Counted from the first letter of the stretch, positions 18,610 through 27,827 are shown. The stretch is 64,000 nt of DNA from JAYWXI01 sp036016955 (GCF_036016955.1 NZ_JAYWXI010000007.1:73678-137677), one strand, 5' to 3'. Program-made: numbers and translations. The notes: generated by a model from the letters alone, not told the origin.

Positions 18610-18640
18610 AAAAAAAGCTGCCCTTTTCAGGACAGCCTTT
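18610..18640 (-). terminator. Intrinsic terminator of the small OMP gene
   Basis: An imperfect GGCTGTCC/GGGCAGC stem (one G-T pair) followed by T7 in the minus direction, 26 nt past the stop at 18666. Confidence 0.75.
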
Positions 18641-18665
18641 TCGATAATAATAAAAAGCTTTTCGC

Positions 18666-19229
18666 TTATTTCCCCAAAGGAATATTGTAGGAGACACCTA
18701 GTCCCAAAGATCCGGCGTTATACTTTTGACTGCCAATCTCTCCGTCGGTTCCCGTGAAGACCTTTTGATACTGAAGAGCAACATTCCAGTCGTTGTTATG
18801 GTACCCTATTTCCGGCTTAATGTAAAGCCCTCCATCAGGTCTAGCCACCGTCGAATTGGAAGCCACTTTCGCATCTCCCGTAATAAATCCGTACCCCAAA
18901 TCCGTACCGAAATACAATCCGGTTTTTTTAGGGTAAATCCGAATCAACCCGGCCAAAGGAACAACCCCAAAATCATTATTGGACAATCCGTTATTCTCAC
19001 TAGCAAAATAATGCGTATAGCCCGTGGCAATACCCAATCCGAATCCCGGAGTTACCAAATTTTGATAAGCCACATCAATCCCGGCAGCAACCGAAGCATT
19101 TTCCGAAGGTAAAACCGCTCCCACGTTAGCTCCTACTTTCAACATGTTTTTCATGCTTACATTCTGTGCGCTTACCGTTCCTACGGCTACAAGCCCCAAA
19201 GCAAGGGCTGCTTTTTTAAGTGATTTCAT
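18666..19229 (-). CDS. Small outer-membrane beta-barrel protein
   Basis: A 187-aa protein starting at the ATG at 19229 (MKSLKKAALALGLVAVGTVSAQ, a clear signal peptide). A longer frame to 19289 lacks signal-peptide character at its start and is not used. Eight or so amphipathic strands (VDVAYQNLVTPGFGLGIATGY, GLYFGTDLGYGFI, NVALQYQKVFTG, SLGLGVSYNI) suit a small OmpA/OmpW-like barrel or PorT-like OMP_b-brl domain. No ligand can be assigned. Monocistronic. Confidence 0.8.
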   Translation of the reverse strand: MKSLKKAALALGLVAVGTVSAQNVSMKNMLKVGANVGAVLPSENASVAAGIDVAYQNLVTPGFGLGIATGYTHYFASENNGLSNNDFGVVPLAGLIRIYPKKTGLYFGTDLGYGFITGDAKVASNSTVARPDGGLYIKPEIGYHNNDWNVALQYQKVFTGTDGEIGSQKYNAGSLGLGVSYNIPLGK

Positions 19230-19362
19230 AATTTTAAATTTTACTTCTTTTACTGGTTTGAAAAGTGTAAAAACCATGCCAAACCGCACCCCCTCTCCTC
19301 TAAAAACAAAACAATAAACTGATTATCAAAGAAATAAAAATTAAATAAACGTTTAAATAAAA

Positions 19363-21039
19363 TCAACTCAACCCCGTAATGTGCCCCTCCGAATCAATAT
19401 CCATCCCTTCGGCAGCAGGCACGCTCGGTAAGCCCGGCATACGCATCATGTCCCCCAAAATCGGAATTACAAAACCAGCTCCCGCCGCGAATTCAAACTC
19501 ACGAACCGTAACAACAAACCCCTCTGGACGCCCAATTTTTTTCTCGTCGTCAGACAAAGATTTTTGCGTCTTAGCCATACAGACCGGCAGTTCCCCCATC
19601 CCCAAATTGTAAATCGTCTTTAATTGAGTCTTGGCTTTTTGAGAATAATTAACCCCCTGCGCCCCATAAATTTCGCGGGCAATGGTTTCAATTTTTTGTT
19701 CGATGGTTTCGGCCAGATCATACAAAGGACGGAAATCGTTACCATCCTGTTCGGCACTACGAACCACCTCTGCCGCCAAAGCCTTCATGCCTTCGCCTCC
19801 CTGAGTGAATTCGTCCGCCAAAATGGCCTTCACCCCCAATTTCGCACATTCTTTCTCCACCAATGCAATTTCTTCCTCGGAATCGGTGGCAAAATGATTA
19901 AGCGCAACAATCGGTTTAAGCCCGAGTTTAAAAGCATTTTCAATATGCTTCTCAAGATTTGCCATGCCTTTTTCCACCGCAAGAAGATTCGGTGTTTCGT
20001 ACGCTCCCTTTTGAGCCCCGCCATGATAACGCAAAGCCCTTACCGTAGCCACAATAACATACGCATCGGGTTTAAGCCCCGCATAATGGCATTTGATATG
20101 AAGAAATTTTTCAGCCCCCAAATCCGCACCAAATCCAGCTTCCGTAACAACATAGTCCCCTAACGAAAGGCCCATTTTCGTCGCTATAATCGTATTGGTC
20201 CCCTGAGCAATGTTCGCAAAAGGCCCTCCGTGAAGAATGGCAGGATTCCCCTCCAGCGTCTGAACCAAATTCGGCTTGACGGCATCCTTGAGAAGAATAG
20301 CCATCGCCCCATGCGCTTTAAGATCTCTCGCATAAACAGGACGTTTATCGAAGGTATACCCTACAAAAATATTCCCCAAACGAGTCTTTAAATCTTCAAA
20401 ATTCTTCGACAAACAAAGAATCGCCATCACCTCCGAAGCCGGCGTAATATTAAAGCCTTCTTCCCGAGTTACCCCATTACCCGCACCACCAAGGCCAATG
20501 ACAATCTGCCTGAGCGAACGGTCGTTCATATCCATTACCCTTTTCCAAACAATGGTTTTAGGATCGATATTCAGCGAATGTTTTTTATTTTGAAGGTTAT
20601 TGTCAATCAACGCAGAAAGAAGATTGTTGGCTTTTTCCACCGCAGAAAAATCCCCAGTGAAATGCAAATTAATATCCACCATCGGTATCACCTGAGCATA
20701 CCCGCCACCGGCCGCACCGCCTTTAATACCAAACACCGGCCCCAAGCTAGGCTCCCTTAAAACCACCACCGCTTTTTTGCCTATTTTGTTCAGACCATCG
20801 CCCAAGCCGACAGACACCGTCGTTTTACCCTCACCCGCCGGCGTAGGATTAATAGCCGAAACCAAAACCAATTTGGCTTTTTTTACTTTTTCCTCGTCAA
20901 TGTACTCCAAAGGAATCTTGGCTTTGTACTTGCCGTAATTTTCCAAATCATCGGACGCAATACCCAACTTCTCGGCAATCTCACGAATCGGACGGAGATC
21001 CGCCTGCTGAGCAATTTCTAAGTCTGTAGGAAATCCCAT
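19363..21039 (-). CDS. fhs: Formate--tetrahydrofolate ligase
   Basis: A 558-aa cytosolic enzyme making 10-formyl-THF from formate, ATP and THF, feeding one-carbon metabolism and purine synthesis. It is full length with the P-loop PTPAGEGKTTVSVGLGDGL (about 66-84), the conserved LREPSLGPVFGIKGGAAGGGYAQV stretch and the C-terminal GAGFVIPILGDMMRMPGLP. The start is about 28 nt downstream of a minus-strand -7 box. It is a stand-alone gene. Confidence 0.96.
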   Translation of the reverse strand: MGFPTDLEIAQQADLRPIREIAEKLGIASDDLENYGKYKAKIPLEYIDEEKVKKAKLVLVSAINPTPAGEGKTTVSVGLGDGLNKIGKKAVVVLREPSLGPVFGIKGGAAGGGYAQVIPMVDINLHFTGDFSAVEKANNLLSALIDNNLQNKKHSLNIDPKTIVWKRVMDMNDRSLRQIVIGLGGAGNGVTREEGFNITPASEVMAILCLSKNFEDLKTRLGNIFVGYTFDKRPVYARDLKAHGAMAILLKDAVKPNLVQTLEGNPAILHGGPFANIAQGTNTIIATKMGLSLGDYVVTEAGFGADLGAEKFLHIKCHYAGLKPDAYVIVATVRALRYHGGAQKGAYETPNLLAVEKGMANLEKHIENAFKLGLKPIVALNHFATDSEEEIALVEKECAKLGVKAILADEFTQGGEGMKALAAEVVRSAEQDGNDFRPLYDLAETIEQKIETIAREIYGAQGVNYSQKAKTQLKTIYNLGMGELPVCMAKTQKSLSDDEKKIGRPEGFVVTVREFEFAAGAGFVIPILGDMMRMPGLPSVPAAEGMDIDSEGHITGLS

Positions 21040-21067
21040 TAGTCGTTTAATATTATGGTTAATCCCT

Positions 21068-21075
21068 CAAAAATA
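21068..21075 (-). promoter_or_regulatory. -7 box of fhs
   Basis: TATTTTTG on the minus strand, ending 28 nt before the start codon. A TTTG lies 25 nt further upstream, wider than the usual spacing. Confidence 0.5.
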
Positions 21076-21130
21076 CCCTTTTCGACAGAGTTTTAAAAGT
21101 CAAACCGTTTGAGATTTATCAGTTTCCCAT

Positions 21131-21160
21131 AAAAAAACCTCCCGATACCAATCGGAAGGT
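21131..21160 (-). terminator. Terminator of the 34-aa mini-protein gene
   Basis: CCTTCCGAT/ATCGGGAGG stem with a 4-nt loop and one G-T pair, followed by T7 in the minus direction, 25 nt past the mini-gene stop. No other minus-strand gene ends here. Confidence 0.8.
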
Positions 21161-21184
21161 CATTAATACTTCTTAACCACCATG

Positions 21185-21289
21185 CTATTTCAGCTTCTTC
21201 GCTTTTCGCTCTTCGTATTTTTTTACGATATAGCCAATGATAAACGGAGCCGCCCATGTCAAGATTCTTCTTAGTAATACCGGATTCAT
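21185..21289 (-). CDS. Conserved-looking 34-aa membrane mini-protein
   Basis: A 34-codon gene read from the ATG at 21289 to TAG at 21185. It begins MNPVLLRRILTWAAPFIIGY, a short hydrophobic helix, and ends with a strongly basic tail (KKYEERKAKKLK). The design is a one-pass membrane anchor with a cytoplasmic positive end. Support as a gene: it is the only reading frame here, it is followed at once by its own intrinsic terminator, and it sits between two well-defined minus-strand genes (fhs and holA). Function unknown; it could be a small membrane-stress or membrane-protein modulator. Confidence 0.65.
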   Translation of the reverse strand: MNPVLLRRILTWAAPFIIGYIVKKYEERKAKKLK

Positions 21290-21389
21290 AATGTCATTAT
21301 TTTAATTCCCGACAAAAGCATCAATTAGTACGCCAAACCCTAAGCCCAAAAAGATTTTGAAACATTGATTCAAAATTTTGTAACCCCAA

Positions 21390-22427
21390 CTAAAGCGACA
21401 CCTTAACCTTATCCACATTGAGAATTTTATAAGTCAACTCGGTCAGCAGTTCGCCCTCGTCAGCATTCGATGCCCCCAGCCCTTTGCTTTTAAGATCGAA
21501 CTCCCTGAGAATGGAAATCACCCGCGTGGCATATTTTAAAGGGTAATTACGGGCCGCTTCCGCATAGTTTTTAATAAAAAAAGGAGGCACGCCCAGTTCG
21601 GAGGCAATGGCCTGTTGGCTCTCGCCCTTCAAAGTATGATAAATAATGATTTTGGAAAAGAAACCGTAAATCGTCCCCACAATCATCGCAAAAGAATTGC
21701 TCTTAGGATTACGGCCAATATAATGAGCAATGCGCATGGCCTTAGCTGCATCCCTGCTCCCCAAAGCATTATTAAGTTCGAACACGTTAAAATCCTTACT
21801 AATCCCAATATGCTGCTCCACGATTTTACTATCCAAAAGCTCCCCTTCTTTCAGAATGATTTTAAGTTTATTGAGTTCATTGGCAATCCTGGACAAGTCC
21901 CCCCCTAAATAATCCGCCAACAAGTGGGGAATATTCGGCGCCGTCTGAATCCCAAATTTCTTACACTCTTCGGAAATCCACTGCGGCAAATGATACTCCT
22001 TCACCGGCTCACTATAAAACAGCATCCCCGCCTTCTGTAAAAGCTTTGCAAATTTCTTACGCGCATCCAGTTTCTTATGCTTATAAGCCATCACCAAAAC
22101 CGTCGTGGGAATAGGATTAGAGAAATACTGCTCCAGCATTTGCCCTTCTTCCTCACCCATACGCAAATCCTGCGCTTCCTTAACCACAATCAAATTCCGC
22201 TCTCCAAACATCGGGTATTGCTTGGCCGAAGCCACCACTTCCGCCACCGTGGTATCCTTCCCGTAAACCACCGTCTGGCCAAAAGCTCTTTCGTCCTCCG
22301 CCAACAAATCGTTCTCAAACGATTTAACCGCCACATCAATGTAATAAGGCTCCTCCCCATGGAAAAAATACACCGGGAGAAGTGTTTTATTTTTAATACT
22401 TTTGAGGATTGAATCCAATTCTTTCAT
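21390..22427 (-). CDS. holA: DNA polymerase III delta subunit
   Basis: A 345-aa clamp-loader subunit starting at the ATG at 22427 (MKELDSILKSIKNKTLLPVYFFHGEEPYYID). The upstream extension to 22487 begins at TTG inside the predicted -7 box and is excluded. The family N-terminus VYFFHGEEPYYI, the YKHKKLDARKKFAKLL region and the C-terminal collar (GVPPFFIKNYAEAARNY, LREFDLKSKG) are present. It opens the beta clamp in the clamp-loader complex. Its start codon is one base from the divergent neighbour's start, so the two leaders overlap. Confidence 0.92.
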   Translation of the reverse strand: MKELDSILKSIKNKTLLPVYFFHGEEPYYIDVAVKSFENDLLAEDERAFGQTVVYGKDTTVAEVVASAKQYPMFGERNLIVVKEAQDLRMGEEEGQMLEQYFSNPIPTTVLVMAYKHKKLDARKKFAKLLQKAGMLFYSEPVKEYHLPQWISEECKKFGIQTAPNIPHLLADYLGGDLSRIANELNKLKIILKEGELLDSKIVEQHIGISKDFNVFELNNALGSRDAAKAMRIAHYIGRNPKSNSFAMIVGTIYGFFSKIIIYHTLKGESQQAIASELGVPPFFIKNYAEAARNYPLKYATRVISILREFDLKSKGLGASNADEGELLTELTYKILNVDKVKVSL

Positions 22428-22492
22428 AATGCAACTTCCGAAGCTAAACTTTACGGCAACTTTTGATTTTAAACTCAGAAAAGACAAAGATA
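22397..22492. promoter_or_regulatory. Interlocked divergent promoters of holA and the HsdR_N-like gene
   Basis: TACTTTTG (22397-22404, + strand) drives the + gene from inside holA. TATCTTTG (minus strand, 22492-22485) drives holA from inside the + gene. Predicted starts are about 22411 (+) and 22478 (-), so the mRNAs would overlap antisense over about 65 nt at their 5' ends. Confidence 0.55.
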
Positions 22493-22863
22493 ATTTTTTT
22501 ATTTATGATTTACCACGAAAATCGTGGCTCCTGCTCACCCCAGAAGAATGGGTGCGCCAACATTGGATTCATCATTTTTTAACCGTAAAAAACTATGCCC
22601 CCTCTGCCCTAATCACCGAAAAAAAACTGGAACTCAACGGGCTAACCAAACGTCTCGACCTTTTGGTCACCCAAAAAGCCAAGCCCGAGATCCTCGTGGA
22701 ATGCAAAGCCCCCCACATTAAACTCACGGAAAAGACATTCGAACAAATTGCAAGATACAATACCGTCGTCGGAGCCTCGAAAATCATTCTCAGCAATGGC
22801 CTCCAACACATCGGAGCCGATTATGACGGTCAGCAGTACATTTTCACCCCCCAAAACGTCTAA
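22429..22863 (+). CDS. HsdR N-terminal-domain (PD-(D/E)XK) protein
   Basis: A 144-aa protein starting at the ATG at 22429 (MQLPKLNFTATFDFKLRKDK). It matches the type I restriction enzyme R N-terminal domain that stands alone in flavobacteria. The nuclease core is visible: Asp in KRLDLLVTQ, then EILVECKAPHI (ExK) and a following helix with EQIARYN. LTPEEWVRQHWIHHFL is typical. There is no helicase, HsdS or HsdM here, so it is not a restriction system; DNA repair or replication processing is possible given the link with holA (inference). Confidence 0.85.
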   Translation: MQLPKLNFTATFDFKLRKDKDNFFIYDLPRKSWLLLTPEEWVRQHWIHHFLTVKNYAPSALITEKKLELNGLTKRLDLLVTQKAKPEILVECKAPHIKLTEKTFEQIARYNTVVGASKIILSNGLQHIGADYDGQQYIFTPQNV

Positions 22864-22889
22864 GCCCTTACCTTTTAGTGGTTTTTGCC

Positions 22890-22897
22890 TAACTTTG
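22890..22897 (+). promoter_or_regulatory. -7 box of the nhaC-HAD unit
   Basis: TAACTTTG, 32 nt before the ATG at 22930. The longer frame starting at 22885 overlaps it and is excluded. Confidence 0.55.
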
Positions 22898-22929
22898 CCG
22901 CTCGAAAACGAAAACCAATTTTACCCTTT

Positions 22930-24225
22930 ATGAAAACCCTGCGCCCTTCCTTTCTGAGTATCATTCCACTAATCGTCTTTATTGCTGTTTTTTTGGGATC
23001 AGGACTGATTAACAAAGACTTCTACGCCCTTCCTTCGCCTATTGCAGCCCTACTGGGCATCGTAACGGCCTTTTTGATTTTCAAAGGCTCCTTCAAACAA
23101 AAAACGGAAACCTTTCTGAAAGGCATCGGAGATGATAAAATCCTCACCATGTGTGTCATTTATTTGCTGGCAGGAGCCTTTGCCACGGTAACCAAAGCCT
23201 CCGGAAGCGTGGACACCATTGTCAACATCGGTATAACCTACGTTTCGCCTCAATACTTTGCGGCCGGCGTGCTGGTCATGGCTTCTTTTCTTTCCTTTGC
23301 TAGCGGAACCTCCGTAGGTTCTATCGTAACACTAGCACCAATCGTCATTGAACTAGCCGAGAAAAGCGGAGCCCCCTTGGGCTTTGTTGGAGCCGCCCTT
23401 CTCTGCGGTGCCATGTTCGGGGACAACCTCTCCGTTATTTCGGATACCACCATCGCCGCCACCCAAAGCCTAGGCTGCCACATGAAAGACAAACTGAAAG
23501 CCAATTTAAAATTGGCTCTCCCCGCGGCTTTCGCAGCTTTTGTAGCTTTTATCCTATTCGGAAGCGGAATCTCTCCAACCCAAAACCTTCAGGAATCCCA
23601 AGCCAGCCACTGGCTGTTAATGATGCCCTATATTTTGGTCATCTGCTTTTCCCTTATGGGAATGAATGTTTTTATCACCCTATTTTCCGGCCTTGTTTTT
23701 GCCGGTGGCTTAGGGCTTTTTTACGATAAATTCGGATGGATGGAATTTGCGGGACTCACCTACAAAGGGTTTACCGAAATGACCGAAATTTTTCTGCTTT
23801 CTCTTCTTACCGGAGGATTGGCCGCATTGGTGGAAAAAGCTGGCGGCATCACTTTTTTGCTACGCACCACGGAGCGTTTCATCCAAGGGCCTAAATCAGC
23901 CTTGGCAGGCATCGGAGCCTTGGTCGGAATCACCAATTTGGCCGTAGCCAACAATACCATTGCAATCCTTATTTCTGGTAAAATCGCCAAAGAAATCAAC
24001 GACAAATACCATCTCCCCTCCAAAGTTTCGGCTTCCCAGTTGGATATTTTTGCCTGTTACGTTCAGGGACTCATTCCTTATGGAGCTCAAATCCTGATTC
24101 TAATTTCGTTAAGCAATTTTAAAATCGGCTATTTGGAGCTACTTACCAACGCCTATTATTTGCATTTCTTAATTATAATCACCCTGATTTCCACCCTAAC
24201 CTTCAAAATTAAAACACATGATTAA
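22930..24225 (+). CDS. NhaC-family Na+/H+ antiporter-like transporter
   Basis: A 431-aa polytopic membrane protein from the ATG at 22930 (MKTLRPSFLSIIPLIVFIAV). About 11-12 helices. The family pattern FASGTSVGSIVTLAPIVIELAEK and GAMFGDNLSVISDTTIAATQSLGC, with the FGDN...SDTT motif of NhaC-type ion transporters, is clear. It probably exchanges Na+ (or an organic solute) for H+; members of this family also include malate/lactate antiporters. Its last codons overlap the HAD gene by 8 nt, so translation is coupled. Confidence 0.88.
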   Translation: MKTLRPSFLSIIPLIVFIAVFLGSGLINKDFYALPSPIAALLGIVTAFLIFKGSFKQKTETFLKGIGDDKILTMCVIYLLAGAFATVTKASGSVDTIVNIGITYVSPQYFAAGVLVMASFLSFASGTSVGSIVTLAPIVIELAEKSGAPLGFVGAALLCGAMFGDNLSVISDTTIAATQSLGCHMKDKLKANLKLALPAAFAAFVAFILFGSGISPTQNLQESQASHWLLMMPYILVICFSLMGMNVFITLFSGLVFAGGLGLFYDKFGWMEFAGLTYKGFTEMTEIFLLSLLTGGLAALVEKAGGITFLLRTTERFIQGPKSALAGIGALVGITNLAVANNTIAILISGKIAKEINDKYHLPSKVSASQLDIFACYVQGLIPYGAQILILISLSNFKIGYLELLTNAYYLHFLIIITLISTLTFKIKTHD

Positions 24226-24829
24226 AAACATTATCTTCGATTTTGGCGGCGTTCTGATGGACTGGAATCCCCGATACTTCTACAAAGGCTACTTCAACGA
24301 CGACGAAAAGATGGAATTCTTTCTTAAAAACATCGCCACCGACGAGTGGAATGCCGAACAGGACCGCGGACGCTCTCTGCAGGAAGGCACGGAAATTCAA
24401 GTTCGCAAATTTCCTCAATGGGAAAAAGAACTCAGAGCGTATTATTCCCATTGGACCACCATGCTCCGTTCCGACATCCCCGAAAACGTAGCCGTTCTAA
24501 AAGCCTTGGCTCTAACCGACTACCAATTATTCGGGTTAACCAACTGGTCCGCCGAAACCTTCCCCTACGCCTTGGAAAACTATGATTTCTTTCAACTTTT
24601 TGAGGGAAAAATCGTCGTATCGGGAACCGAAAAACGAATCAAACCCGATCCTGAAATTTGGCACATCCTCTTAGAACGCTATCAGATTCGCGCCGAAGAA
24701 TCCGTCTTTATCGACGATAACGCCAGAAACATCGAAACCGCAAACCGCTTAGGCTTTCAAACCCTTCATTTATCCCCACAAACCGACTTAAAACAAAAAC
24801 TCCAGCAAATGGGAGTTCAAATCCCTTAA
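24218..24829 (+). CDS. HAD-superfamily phosphatase (YihX-like)
   Basis: A 203-aa cytosolic HAD-IA hydrolase. Motif I is IIFDFGGVLMDWN (nucleophile Asp9; the usual second Asp is replaced by Gly, as in the YihX/epoxide-hydrolase-like subgroup). Motif II is GLTNWSAE, the Lys of motif III lies in EKRIKPDPEIW and motif IV is VFIDDNARN. YihX relatives dephosphorylate alpha-glucose-1-phosphate. The ATG overlaps the antiporter stop (ATGATTAA), so they form one operon; the functional link is unclear. Confidence 0.9.
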   Translation: MIKNIIFDFGGVLMDWNPRYFYKGYFNDDEKMEFFLKNIATDEWNAEQDRGRSLQEGTEIQVRKFPQWEKELRAYYSHWTTMLRSDIPENVAVLKALALTDYQLFGLTNWSAETFPYALENYDFFQLFEGKIVVSGTEKRIKPDPEIWHILLERYQIRAEESVFIDDNARNIETANRLGFQTLHLSPQTDLKQKLQQMGVQIP

Positions 24830-24889
24830 ACACCATGGTGCAAAAGAAAATAAGAGTAAAGCAATCTCTCCAAAAATTTTAAAATTCTG

Positions 24890-24897
24890 TACCTTTG
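24890..24897 (+). promoter_or_regulatory. -7 box of uvrA
   Basis: TACCTTTG, 18 nt before the ATG at 24916. The longer frame from 24895 starts inside the box and is excluded. Confidence 0.6.
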
Positions 24898-24915
24898 CCA
24901 GGCTTAATAAAACCT

Positions 24916-27714
24916 ATGCCGACAAAGGAAAACATCGAAATACGAAAGGAAATTTTCGTCAAAAATGCGCATCTTAACAATCTGAAGCACATCGACGTGG
25001 TCATCCCCAAAAACAAGTTGGTGGTAATCACGGGCGTATCGGGTTCGGGAAAATCCTCCCTGGCCTTCGACACCATCTACGCTGAAGGACAACGCCGCTA
25101 TGTGGAAAGCCTAAGCGCCTACGCCCGCCAATTCCTCGGAAAACTGGAAAAACCAAAGATAGACGACATCAAAGGGTTGGCGCCTTCCATCGCCATCCAA
25201 CAGAAAGTCATCTCCAACAACCCCCGCTCCACCGTGGGGACCTCGACGGAAATTTACGACTACCTGAAACTCCTTTTTGCCCGAATCGGCCGAACTTTCT
25301 CGCCCATATCCGGAGAAGAAGTTAAAAAAGATTCCGTTTCAGATGTCATCGATTACCTTCAAAAACAAGAGACTTCGACCACGTTTCTGCTGCGCGCTCC
25401 CCTAACTTTTGAAGTTGAAGACTTCAAAACCCTTCTCAACAGATTGAAAGTCTCCGGATTTACTCGCCTAGAAATCAACGGAAACATCGCCGGCATAGAA
25501 GATTTAGAAAGTTTCGGTTTTGTTCCCGAAAAAAATATGGAGGTGCATTTAGTACTGGATCGTTTCACCTACCAAGCCGACGAAAGCTTCCTTCAAAGAT
25601 TAGCAGACTCCATCCAGATGGCCTTCTACGAAGGCCTCGGCCACTGCTCGCTAAAAGAAACCGAAAGCGGAAAAATCAAATCCTTCTCCAATAAATTTGA
25701 ATTAGACGGTCAAACTTTTTTAGAGCCAAACGTTCATTTTTTCAGTTTTAACACCCCCTACGGAGCGTGCCCCGTATGCGAAGGCTACGGCAAAGTCGTA
25801 GGCATTGATGAAGATTTGGTGATTCCCAACAAGAGATTATCGGTCTTCGAGGATGCCGTTGCCTGTTGGAAAGGCGAAACCATGGGTGAATGGAAAAAAG
25901 AATTCATCCTGAAAGCGAACGATTTCCCCATTCACAAACCCTATTTCCAACTGACCAAAGAGCAGCGAAACTACCTTTGGAAAGGAGACGGAACCGACCA
26001 TTTCCCGTCGCTAAACCGTTTCTTTAAAATGATTGAGGAAAACCTCTATAAAATACAATACCGCGTCATGCTTTCACGCTACCGCGGAAAAACCCTCTGC
26101 CACGAATGTGAAGGACTGAGACTTCGGAAGGAAACCCAGTGGGTCAAAGTGGATGGCCACACCCTTCAGAGCCTCATCGAACTTCCTCTTGATGAACTTT
26201 TCCCAATCGTAAAAAACTTAAAACTCACCGCGTACGAAAACCAAGTAGCCAAACGGCTGCTTTACGAAATCACTACCCGTTTGGCTTTTTTAATAAAAGT
26301 CGGCTTAGGTTACCTTACGCTCAACCGTACCTCCAACACCCTTTCTGGCGGAGAATCCCAAAGAATCAACTTGGCCACCAGTTTGGGAAGTTCTTTGGTC
26401 GGCTCCATCTATATTTTGGACGAACCTTCCATCGGCCTGCACTCCCGTGATACCGAAAACCTTATCGAAGTCTTAAAACAGCTAAGAGATTTGGGAAATA
26501 CCGTCATCGTCGTAGAACATGACGAGGACGTTATGCGGGCGGCCGACCACATCATCGACATTGGCCCCGAGGCCGGATTTTTAGGCGGCTCTTTGGTTTT
26601 TTCAGGCGATTTCAAGGCCCTGGAAAAAGCCGATTCGCTAACTTCGCAATACCTAAAGGGCACCTTAGAAATAAAAGTCCCCGAACGAAGAAGAACTCCC
26701 AAAGCCTTTATCGAAATAAAAGGTGCAAGGGAAAACAACCTGAAAAACATCGACATCAATATCCCTTTGGAGTGCCTCACCGTGATTTCCGGGGTTTCCG
26801 GCTCAGGAAAATCGACTCTAATGAAGCGCATCCTCGCCAACGACTTGCAAATTCAATTAGGCGGCAGTGGAAAAAAAGGCGATTACGACAGCGTAACTTT
26901 CCCGAGTCGCCTCATCAAAAACCTAGAGCTGATCGACCAAAACCCGATCGGAAAATCTTCCCGATCCAATCCCGTTACCTACCTCAAAGCCTTTGACGAC
27001 ATCAGAGAGTTATTTGCCAAGCAGAAGCTTTCCAAAATGATGGGCTACAAAACCAAACATTTTTCCTTCAATGTGGACGGAGGACGATGCGACGAATGCA
27101 AAGGTGAGGGCGTCATCAATGTCTCCATGCAATTTATGGCCGATATTGAACTGGAATGCGAAAGCTGTAAAGGTACCCGATTCAAAAGCGAAATTTTGGA
27201 AGTCAAGTTCGACGACAAAACCATTTCGGACATCCTCCACCTCACCGTAGACGAAGCCATTGCCTTTTTTGAAGACAACCGCGAAGAAAAAATCGTCACC
27301 AAGCTAAAGCCCCTTCAAGAGGTCGGCCTGGGATACCTCCAACTGGGACAAAGCTCTTCCACCCTCTCCGGCGGTGAAGCCCAAAGAGTGAAATTAGCCT
27401 CTTTCCTCGTAAAGGGACAGACCACCGAAAAGACCCTTTTTGTTTTTGACGAGCCCTCTACCGGTCTGCATTTCCACGACGTCAACAAATTGCTAAAATC
27501 GCTTCAAGCCCTCATTGATCTCGGGCATTCGGTCATCGTAATCGAACACCATCCCGACATCATCAAATCGGCAGATTGGGTTATCGACATCGGCCCCAAC
27601 GCAGGGAAGTACGGCGGCGAAGTCGTCTTCAGCGGAACTCCCGAAGACTTAACTCAATCGAAAGATTCTTTTACCGCCAAATTCATTGCCGAAAAACTGG
27701 AAAACCGCCGTTAA
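24916..27714 (+). CDS. uvrA: Excinuclease ABC subunit A
   Basis: A 932-aa DNA-damage sensor of nucleotide excision repair, starting MPTKENIEIRKEIFVKNAHL. Two ABC ATPase modules are complete: Walker A GVSGSGKSSLAF at 40-51 and GVSGSGKSTLMK near 635, signature motifs LSGGESQRINLA and LSGGEAQRVKLA, and Walker B ILDEPSIGL and VFDEPSTGL. The zinc-binding pairs CPVCEGYGK with CHECEG, and CDECKGEG with CESCKG, are intact. It forms a dimer that loads UvrB at lesions. The gene stands alone, as in most bacteria. Confidence 0.97.
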   Translation: MPTKENIEIRKEIFVKNAHLNNLKHIDVVIPKNKLVVITGVSGSGKSSLAFDTIYAEGQRRYVESLSAYARQFLGKLEKPKIDDIKGLAPSIAIQQKVISNNPRSTVGTSTEIYDYLKLLFARIGRTFSPISGEEVKKDSVSDVIDYLQKQETSTTFLLRAPLTFEVEDFKTLLNRLKVSGFTRLEINGNIAGIEDLESFGFVPEKNMEVHLVLDRFTYQADESFLQRLADSIQMAFYEGLGHCSLKETESGKIKSFSNKFELDGQTFLEPNVHFFSFNTPYGACPVCEGYGKVVGIDEDLVIPNKRLSVFEDAVACWKGETMGEWKKEFILKANDFPIHKPYFQLTKEQRNYLWKGDGTDHFPSLNRFFKMIEENLYKIQYRVMLSRYRGKTLCHECEGLRLRKETQWVKVDGHTLQSLIELPLDELFPIVKNLKLTAYENQVAKRLLYEITTRLAFLIKVGLGYLTLNRTSNTLSGGESQRINLATSLGSSLVGSIYILDEPSIGLHSRDTENLIEVLKQLRDLGNTVIVVEHDEDVMRAADHIIDIGPEAGFLGGSLVFSGDFKALEKADSLTSQYLKGTLEIKVPERRRTPKAFIEIKGARENNLKNIDINIPLECLTVISGVSGSGKSTLMKRILANDLQIQLGGSGKKGDYDSVTFPSRLIKNLELIDQNPIGKSSRSNPVTYLKAFDDIRELFAKQKLSKMMGYKTKHFSFNVDGGRCDECKGEGVINVSMQFMADIELECESCKGTRFKSEILEVKFDDKTISDILHLTVDEAIAFFEDNREEKIVTKLKPLQEVGLGYLQLGQSSSTLSGGEAQRVKLASFLVKGQTTEKTLFVFDEPSTGLHFHDVNKLLKSLQALIDLGHSVIVIEHHPDIIKSADWVIDIGPNAGKYGGEVVFSGTPEDLTQSKDSFTAKFIAEKLENRR

Positions 27715-27765
27715 AAACGGTCTCCTCTTTCCAAAACGGCTCATTTATTCGGCTATTAAACCTAA

Positions 27766-27797
27766 AAAAAGCGAACCTCCTAGGAGGTTCGCTTTTT
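27766..27797. terminator. Perfect palindromic bidirectional terminator
   Basis: A 32-bp perfect palindrome with A5 on one side and T5 on the other, built on GCGAACCTCC/GGAGGTTCGC. It can end both uvrA (+) and the secreted protein gene (minus). Confidence 0.85.
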
Positions 27798-27827
27798 CTC
27801 ATTAATCACTCTTCGTCTCTTTCAGGC

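Noticed and set aside
24835..24882. A 15-codon frame between the HAD gene and uvrA
   Set aside because: Very short, lies directly before the uvrA -7 box and has no supporting terminator or promoter.
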